From contig CAJWML010000004.1 of assembly GCA_913043285.1 (NCBI GenBank), positions 1 to 64,000 of the forward strand: a stretch of 64,000 bases of DNA, given 5' to 3'. A model generated the notes under the pieces. That model did no database searches. It saw only the letters and a program-made list of their open reading frames with translations, and was not told the origin of the DNA. The position numbers were made by a program, and so were the translations under genes. Below, one piece after another: positions 59,360 to 64,000 of the stretch; positions within the stretch are counted from its first letter, which is position 1; each line of letters begins with the position of its first letter. The stretch comes from CAKZNE01 sp002695025. GTDB taxonomy: Bacteria; Bacteroidota; Bacteroidia; Flavobacteriales; Schleiferiaceae.

Positions 59360-59400
59360 TTGCTAAGGAATAAAGCTAACGCCTCACGGTTTATACCGCC

Positions 59401-59924
59401 TCTAAGCGTAGCGTCTCTCTGCGCTTGAATATCAAATCCCACTTTACCAGATTGGGCATACCTTGAGCAAAATTACAATACCTCCCATGCGGGCTTCGAT
59501 ACACTCCGATCCCGTCCCGAGTTCTCGGGATCGGGACGGAGCACTCAGCCTGACCCAAGATCTGAGACAAACCACATATCAGGAGGCAAAGTCCGCCCCT
59601 TCTAAGCGTAGCGTCTCGCTACGCTTGAATATCAAGCCCCACTTTACCAGATTGGCCATACCTTGAGCAAAAGTACAATACCTCCTATGCGGGCTTCGAT
59701 ACACTCCGAATCGAGTCCGGAGCACTCAGCCTGACCCAAAATCTGAGACAAACCACATATCAGGAGGCAGGGCCAGATCAACAAACCCCTCTAAGCGTAG
59801 CGTCCCGCTACGCTTGAATATCAAGCCCCACTTTACCAGATTGGCCATACCTTGAGCAAAACTACAATACCTCCTATGCGGGCTTCGATACACTCCGAAG
59901 CGAGTTCAGAGCACTCAGCCTGAC
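59401..59924. repeat. Right array of REP-like repeats
   Basis: Three tandem units start at 59401, 59601 and 59790 (200- and 189-base spacing) and end at 59924. Each begins with an AAGCGTAGCG / CGCTACGCTT hairpin (perfect in the second and third unit), then a conserved stretch with CTTTACCAGATTGG, and ends with TTCGATAC-hairpin-CACTCAGCCTGACC. The end hairpins differ in length and sequence (59494-59554 long, 59694-59734 and 59883-59924 short). The TTCGATAC and CACTCAG ends are the same as in the left array. No gene in it. Confidence 0.85.
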
Positions 59925-59940
59925 CAGGTTTTTATCCAGG

Positions 59941-60585
59941 CTAATCCAAAAACAACTTCACCGAAAAGCGCAGAACGCGGTTTTGTACCAGGGTGCCGTT
60001 TTGCGTATTGGAGGAAATGTTGGCCAGGCCCAGATCGTAATAGGCCCCCAACTCCACTTTCCGGGCAATTTGCATACCGCCACTCATCTGCAGACCATAA
60101 TCGTAACGCTTTAAAAGACCACCATCACTAAAGCTGATGTTATCTTCGCCTTCCCCGCTTTGGGTTCCTTTGGTGGCTTTGGCTTTTATCTTGCCTAAAA
60201 TGGCTACCCCTACGTAGGGGCCAAAGCTGACAAAAGGTTTGAAATTGACACTTACCGGTACATACATCTTACCGGATACCGGAAGGGTGATGTAGTACAA
60301 TACCGTGCGTGCTGTTGCGGTGAACCCGCTATCTGACCATGCCAGCTTACATCCCCGGGTGGTTATATTCAGGCCGGTTTCCAGTGAAAACAAGGGGCTT
60401 AGATCCAGGTCCACTTCTGCTCCAAAGTGAAAGCCAAAATCGGCATCATACAAGGGGTGGAAAAGAGCGGTGTCGTTCTTATCGATAAAATTGGCCAGAT
60501 TAATGCCGGCCCGCAGGCTCTGTGAGGAGAGGTTTAATGAACTAAACACACCTAACAGGGCCAATAGCAGAATTTTGGTTTTCAT
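59941..60585 (-). CDS. Outer membrane beta-barrel protein, paralogue A
   Basis: 214 residues. A signal peptide (MKTKILLLALLGVFSSLNL) precedes an alternating beta-strand sequence ending with an aromatic-poor but typical terminal strand (RVLRFSVKLFLD). It is a PorT-like small barrel of the porin family common in Bacteroidota, probably with eight or ten strands. Segments such as YYDLGLANISSNTQNG are shared with the next gene upstream, so they are tandem paralogues. Eighteen bases separate the two. Confidence 0.83.
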   Translation of the reverse strand: MKTKILLLALLGVFSSLNLSSQSLRAGINLANFIDKNDTALFHPLYDADFGFHFGAEVDLDLSPLFSLETGLNITTRGCKLAWSDSGFTATARTVLYYITLPVSGKMYVPVSVNFKPFVSFGPYVGVAILGKIKAKATKGTQSGEGEDNISFSDGGLLKRYDYGLQMSGGMQIARKVELGAYYDLGLANISSNTQNGTLVQNRVLRFSVKLFLD

Positions 60586-60602
60586 AGGTCAGGATAATCA
60601 AC

Positions 60603-61271
60603 TTACAGGTATAGGAATTTGATGGAGAGCATCATACTGCGGTTCTTTACGGTATAGCCATTGAAGTCACTACTGCCAATATCCGCCAGGCCCAGGTCAT
60701 AAAAGGTACCGATCTCCAGTATTTTCATAAGCGAAATACCGGTGCCACCGGAAAGCCCGTAATCCCAACGCCTGAACCGGTCATCCCTGGGGTTGTTGCC
60801 CAGGGGAATGTCTCCCGCTGATTGTTCCCGTTGTCCGTTGTTGTATACAATTTTAGCTTTTAGCCGGGCCGAAACTGCGTAGCTTATATATGGTCCCGCG
60901 GAGACAAAGAAATAAGTCTCATCACCCAGGGGAAAAGTATAGCGGAAGCGCAGGGGTAGCTCCAGGTACGAGATAGTGTGGGCCACCGTAAAAGTGCCAC
61001 CCGTAACCGGGTTGCTTATTTTAGAGCCCTTCCTGGTGAACAGCAGTTCACTTTCCAGTGACATACTTGGGTTGAGGTCATACAGGAATAAAAGGCCGGC
61101 ATGAAAAGCCGTATAGGGCTCAAGGCTGTCCGTATAGTTTACCTGGTCATTCTTTTCCAGTTGCCTGCTGACGTTTAAGCCGGCACCCAAACCCAGGTGT
61201 AAATTCTGTGCCTGCAATTGTGTGAGGGCAGTGAACAGGGGCAATAGAGCGTAAAAAAAGGACCTTTTCAC
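60603..61271 (-). CDS. Outer membrane beta-barrel protein, paralogue B
   Basis: 222 residues with a signal peptide (MKRSFFYALLPLFTALTQLQA) and the same plan as paralogue A: GLGAGLNVSRQLEKND near the start, FHAGLLFLYDLNPSMSLESE for the second strand pair, YYDLGLADIGSSDFNGYTV equivalents and NRSMMLSIKFLYL at the end. Both copies likely lie in the outer membrane; no substrate can be inferred. Tandem duplication with 18 bases between the genes. Confidence 0.83.
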   Translation of the reverse strand: MKRSFFYALLPLFTALTQLQAQNLHLGLGAGLNVSRQLEKNDQVNYTDSLEPYTAFHAGLLFLYDLNPSMSLESELLFTRKGSKISNPVTGGTFTVAHTISYLELPLRFRYTFPLGDETYFFVSAGPYISYAVSARLKAKIVYNNGQREQSAGDIPLGNNPRDDRFRRWDYGLSGGTGISLMKILEIGTFYDLGLADIGSSDFNGYTVKNRSMMLSIKFLYL

Positions 61272-61303
61272 GAGGAGGACATCAGGTTAAGGCGCCAAAA
61301 GTA

Positions 61304-61831
61304 TTATTTGCTCTTTTCTCCTACAAAATAGTCTTCCTTGTATTTAAACAGAACGTTGAAAGTGGTGAGGCTGCCGTATATGCGCGTGATGTACTGTTGC
61401 AGGTCTACTTTGGCGGCATCGTCCAGATCATTGCTGGCGTTGATCTTTTGCTCCATAACCCGGATACGGTCCCGTACCATTACGATCTTATGGAAAAAGG
61501 TATCGATAGGTACTTCCTTGCTGGCCAGGCCAGCTTCTCCGGGTTCCATGATCAGCTTGCCACCCTTCCAGCGGTCGCCTATGCTTACCTTTTCGCTGAC
61601 ATCAGACCAGCGTTGCAGGAGTTTTTTCAGGGTGCTTTCCACTTCGTAAAAGCTCACCAGATCCAGGTCGTACTCCAGTGCTTCAATCACTTCAAAATCG
61701 GCATCCAGGTCAATGGTTTCCATCCCACTTTCCATAAAGCTTACAAAATAGTGACGGGTAGTAACGTTGGTAACCACACCCTTGCCGTACTTAGGGTGAT
61801 CAATGCGGGAGCCGGGGGCCAGTAATTGCAT
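61304..61831 (-). CDS. Conserved hypothetical protein with N-terminal SH3-like motif
   Basis: 175 residues, cytoplasmic (no signal peptide). The N-terminus GSRIDHPKYGKGVVTNVTTRH is the small beta motif also found in the UvrD tail (compare RVKHQRFGLGTV in the helicase of this window), known to bind RNA polymerase or DNA in some proteins. The rest is helical and charged. It is conserved in flavobacteria as far as I recall, with unknown function. Thirty-two bases upstream of the barrel paralogues on the same strand. Confidence 0.72.
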   Translation of the reverse strand: MQLLAPGSRIDHPKYGKGVVTNVTTRHYFVSFMESGMETIDLDADFEVIEALEYDLDLVSFYEVESTLKKLLQRWSDVSEKVSIGDRWKGGKLIMEPGEAGLASKEVPIDTFFHKIVMVRDRIRVMEQKINASNDLDDAAKVDLQQYITRIYGSLTTFNVLFKYKEDYFVGEKSK

Positions 61832-61941
61832 ATTGAGGAATTAAAAGTTCAGGTTACCAAATGTACGGGCGTGTACTATTTAAGGCAAGTCTTAACATGC
61901 GAAAGCTGCTTGCGGGTTTTTCACAACTAATCTTAAATGAA

Positions 61942-61964
61942 AAAGCCGCCCGGGGGGCGGCTTT
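61942..61964 (-). terminator. Terminator after the third barrel gene
   Basis: 9-bp stem AAAGCCGCC (61942-61950) / GGCGGCTTT (61956-61964), loop CGGGG; on the minus strand it is followed by a short T-rich stretch. It closes the gene at 61984-62631. Confidence 0.8.
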
Positions 61965-61983
61965 GGAATGTGAAAAAACTATC

Positions 61984-62631
61984 TTAAAAGTAATAGTTGA
62001 GTGAGATCTTGGAGTAAGTAGGGTTAAAGCCCAGGCTGTATTCCTGCTCTGTAGTAGATTCTACCGTAGTTCCGGTGTTGGGGTCATAGTTGAAGGCTTC
62101 ATAACTGGTGTTGTAGGAAACGCTGAGGTAGCGCAGGCCGAATTCACCACCAACGCTAAAGTTGTCACTGAAGAAATACTCCACGCCAAAGCCCAGCTCT
62201 CCGGCCCACATATTAATGTCCTTCAGGGTTTCACTGAAATCTTCGTTTTCCTCATCATTGATGCTGGCTTTACCACTCAGGAAAGGTTTGGCAATGCTGA
62301 GGTTTCCGTAGGCTTTAATGTCATTCTTCTCGGCAAAGAAATACTTGGCCCCGATGCCGGGAATGATAAGGCTACCGTTAAACTGTAGCTCATCGGTATA
62401 GTTAACGATGGCGTTCACATCCGCATCGTAGCGTTCTCCCTTTTCTTCGTACTTGAAGCGTCCGTTCAGGTACTGGAAGTTAACGTAGGGCACTACTTTG
62501 TCATTGATCTTGTAACCAAAATAGGCGCTGTTGGTAGTTAAGCCCGGTGATACACCAAAAGAGAATTGAGCCATGGCCTGGTAACCAAAGGCACTGAGTA
62601 AAAGAGCTGCAAAGGCAAGTCTGATTTTCAT
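61984..62631 (-). CDS. Outer membrane beta-barrel protein (OmpA/Opa-like N-barrel type)
   Basis: 215 residues. The signal peptide MKIRLAFAALLLSAFGYQAMA is followed by beta strands such as FSFGVSPGLTTNSAYFGYK, FSVGGEFGLRYLSVSYN and a C-terminal FNPTYSKISLNYYF with the final phenylalanine used for Bam recognition. It is different from the two paralogues to its left. Probably an eight-stranded barrel with periplasmic or structural role; no substrate known. It has its own terminator. Confidence 0.85.
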   Translation of the reverse strand: MKIRLAFAALLLSAFGYQAMAQFSFGVSPGLTTNSAYFGYKINDKVVPYVNFQYLNGRFKYEEKGERYDADVNAIVNYTDELQFNGSLIIPGIGAKYFFAEKNDIKAYGNLSIAKPFLSGKASINDEENEDFSETLKDINMWAGELGFGVEYFFSDNFSVGGEFGLRYLSVSYNTSYEAFNYDPNTGTTVESTTEQEYSLGFNPTYSKISLNYYF

Positions 62632-62708
62632 AATGAGTGTGTGTTAAGTTGAGATTAAATTTCCAGCGGTTAAACAATCACTGTGCCGGAAAACTATTCC
62701 ACACTTAC

Positions 62709-63593
62709 TCAGGCTATTTTCACGGAAGTCATGCTCAGCGATCCGGCCAGCAGGTGATCATTGAAGAGGGATAGTTCCTCGCCCTTTTGCTGAAGGCCCA
62801 GGGTGTAAATAAGCGGCAGGTAATGATCAGGGGTAGGAATGGCCAGCTCAAATGCCTTTCCCTGTTTAGAGTAGTCGATCAGGGGTTGGTAGTTTCCCTC
62901 CTGCAGGTAGCCGTTAATGGTGGTACGGGCCTCTGCGGCCCAGTCATATCCATAGTCCACTTTATTCAGGTTCCGGAAATCCACCATCCTCAGGTTGTGC
63001 ACGATGTTGCCACTGCCTATGATCAAAATACCCTTGTGGCGAAGGGAGGCCAGCTTCCGGGCCAGCTCGTAATGGTAACTGGCGGGTTTGGAATAATCAA
63101 TACTCATCTGGATAAGCGGGATATCCGCTTTGGGATACAGGTGCTTGATCACACTCCATGCGCCATGATCCAGCCCCCAGCTATGATCCAGCTCCACGGG
63201 CGTGGGGCTGAGCAGACTTTTGGTTTCCGCGGCCAGTTCCGGGCTTCCGGGAGCGGGATACTGCACTTCAAAAAGTTCCTGCGGAAAGCCTCCGAAGTCA
63301 TGGATAGTACGAGGATGAGCCATGGCAGTAACCTTAGTGCCTTTGGTGAACCAGTGGGCCGAAATACAAAGAATAGCCTTGGGGGTGGGCAGCTCTTTAC
63401 CCGTTTTCCGGAAACCCTGTACAAACTGGTTTTCTTCAATAGCGTTCATGGGGCTGCCGTGGCCCAGGAAAAGAACCGGCATCCGTTCTGAAGGGGCCAG
63501 GGAAGAGGAAAGTGTATGTAACGTACTAAGTGGTTCCATTTGCAAGGCCAGCGATGATAAACCCATTATTTTAAGGAAGCGGAGACGATCCAT
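62709..63593 (-). CDS. YgiD-type extradiol dioxygenase (DODA family)
   Basis: 294 residues. The pattern matches the 4,5-DOPA extradiol dioxygenase family: LFLGHGSPMNAI, ILCISAHWFTKG, TIHDFGGFPQELF, ELDHSWGLDHGAWS and IIGSGNIVHNLRM hold the metal-binding and catalytic histidines. YgiD is a zinc- or iron-using class III enzyme; in E. coli it cleaves L-DOPA in vitro. An extension of about 35 residues before the domain contains a hydrophobic segment (MGLSSLALQM) that could be a signal peptide, unusual in the family. Native substrate unknown. Confidence 0.87.
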   Translation of the reverse strand: MDRLRFLKIMGLSSLALQMEPLSTLHTLSSSLAPSERMPVLFLGHGSPMNAIEENQFVQGFRKTGKELPTPKAILCISAHWFTKGTKVTAMAHPRTIHDFGGFPQELFEVQYPAPGSPELAAETKSLLSPTPVELDHSWGLDHGAWSVIKHLYPKADIPLIQMSIDYSKPASYHYELARKLASLRHKGILIIGSGNIVHNLRMVDFRNLNKVDYGYDWAAEARTTINGYLQEGNYQPLIDYSKQGKAFELAIPTPDHYLPLIYTLGLQQKGEELSLFNDHLLAGSLSMTSVKIA

Positions 63594-63649
63594 TGCCGGT
63601 TAAAAATAATCAAGTCCGCAACAGGCCGGGCTGCTATTCATCGTCATTT

Positions 63650-64000
63650 TCAATGCACGGATAAGAGCAACAGCGTGATGAAGGCCGGAAGAGCCTGCAC
63701 AAAGAATATCTTCCTATCTGCGGTCATAGTGCCAAACAAGCCGGCTACCAATACACAGCCCACAAAAAAGATGGACACGTAGGTTTGCCAAACCGCATCC
63801 TGTATGAAAAACGTCCAGATGAGACCACCCGCCAGGAAGCCATTGTACAATCCCTGATTGGCGGCCAGGGCGCGGGTAGGAATAAAAAGTTCGGGTGGCA
63901 AGTTCTTAAATACTTTGGGCCCCCGGGTGGTCCAGGCAAACATTTCCAGCCATACAATATAGAGGTGCATTAAAGCGATGAGGCCTACCAGTATTCGGGC
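63650..64000 (-). CDS. DUF1304 membrane protein, 5' end beyond window
   Basis: The frame runs from the stop at 63650 leftward-coded through 63970 (an internal ATG) and stays open to the window edge as ARILVGLIALMHLYIVWLE. With WTTRGPKVF, AANQGLYNGFLAGGL and a total of four hydrophobic segments this is the DUF1304 family (integral membrane, about 115-120 residues), function unknown. The true start lies just outside the window, since family members begin a few residues before KILVGL. Confidence 0.88.
   Translation of the reverse strand, partial: ARILVGLIALMHLYIVWLEMFAWTTRGPKVFKNLPPELFIPTRALAANQGLYNGFLAGGLIWTFFIQDAVWQTYVSIFFVGCVLVAGLFGTMTADRKIFFVQALPAFITLLLLSVH

Larger units (their letters stand above)
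56336..59380 (+). mobile_element. Array of four integron-like gene cassettes
   Basis: Four same-strand, AT-rich genes of unknown function, each ending in a box that is the reverse complement of the box at its own start: GTTAGCC/GGCTAAC (exact), GTTGTAGCC/GGCTACAAC (exact), GTTGTGCC/GACACAAC (one mismatch), GTTAGACTT/AAGCTAAC (one base missing). Spacers are 133, 136 and 67 bp imperfect palindromes, within the attC size range. Implied cassettes: 56336-57359, 57360-57816, 57817-58373, 58374 to about 59380. No integrase in the window. See findings for the argument and its limits. Confidence 0.6.

Noticed and set aside
56336..59380. Toxin-antitoxin or defence island
   Set aside because: The four genes show no nuclease, antitoxin or defence motif and have no paired arrangement; the cassette reading explains the spacers better.
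59463..59666. 67-codon frame inside the right repeat array
   Set aside because: It runs across two repeat units and hairpins, so it is a by-product of the repeats.
56014..59940. Integrase or transposase in or beside the island
   Set aside because: I looked for the tyrosine recombinase R-H-R-Y pattern and DDE or Y1 motifs in all frames given; none was found.

Overview
This 64 kb window comes from a Bacteroidota chromosome, almost certainly order Flavobacteriales. The evidence is the gene order rplQ-carA-eno-citrate synthase, a DUF4290 gene beside murA, a DnaJ with only two of the four zinc motifs, promoters of the form TTG-N19-TAnnTTTG instead of -35/-10 boxes, and weak or absent Shine-Dalgarno sequences. 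The genus cannot be settled from the sequence alone.

Layout. Positions 1-9.2 kb read leftward: the start of a membrane protein, an ABC exporter pair, grpE-dnaJ, a TlpA-like thioredoxin, murA, a DUF4290 gene and a UvrD/PcrA helicase. From 9.6 to 26.7 kb runs one unbroken rightward block of 32 translation genes (str, S10, spc and alpha operons joined), with one strong promoter in front, one terminator behind and no internal gap above 34 bases. It is followed by carA, eno and a mitochondrial-type citrate synthase (26.8-30.5 kb), a secreted nuclease/phosphatase-fold protein, a leftward ArnT-like glycosyltransferase, and ribosomal protein S1 (33.2-35.3 kb). From 35.4 to 42.2 kb is a drug-efflux operon: GbsR/MarR regulator, TolC, membrane fusion protein, RND pump, TetR regulator. 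Two identical palindromes, before the GbsR gene and before tolC, look like its operators. Next come a Nif3-like protein and its coiled-coil partner, a TPR protein, lgt and a DUF192 protein; then leftward lipoprotein, NlpC/P60, M1 peptidase, HupE/UreJ and DUF6702 genes; then rightward Asp-box protein, PepE and DNA-alkylation-repair genes. The right end (59.9-64 kb) carries three outer-membrane barrels, a conserved hypothetical, a YgiD-type dioxygenase and a truncated DUF1304 gene.

The accessory part is 55.1-59.9 kb. Two arrays of REP-like hairpin repeats (55124-55570 and 59401-59924) bracket a small HU-like gene and four AT-rich, same-strand, unrecognised genes. The spacers between these four genes fold as 67-136 bp imperfect palindromes whose outer boxes have the logic of integron attC sites: the box at the 3' end of each gene is the reverse complement of the box at the 5' end of the same gene, not of its neighbour. 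This is the mark of mobile gene cassettes exchanged by site-specific recombination at G/TT. No integrase is present in the window and most boxes deviate from the classical GTTRRRY, so this may be a divergent cassette system acting from elsewhere in the genome.

Other points of note: MurA has Asp in place of the fosfomycin-target Cys; the Nif3-partner 'zinc ribbon' protein has lost all its zinc cysteines; S1 and L17 carry long charged low-complexity extensions; a terminator hairpin ends directly on the start codon of the TPR gene.
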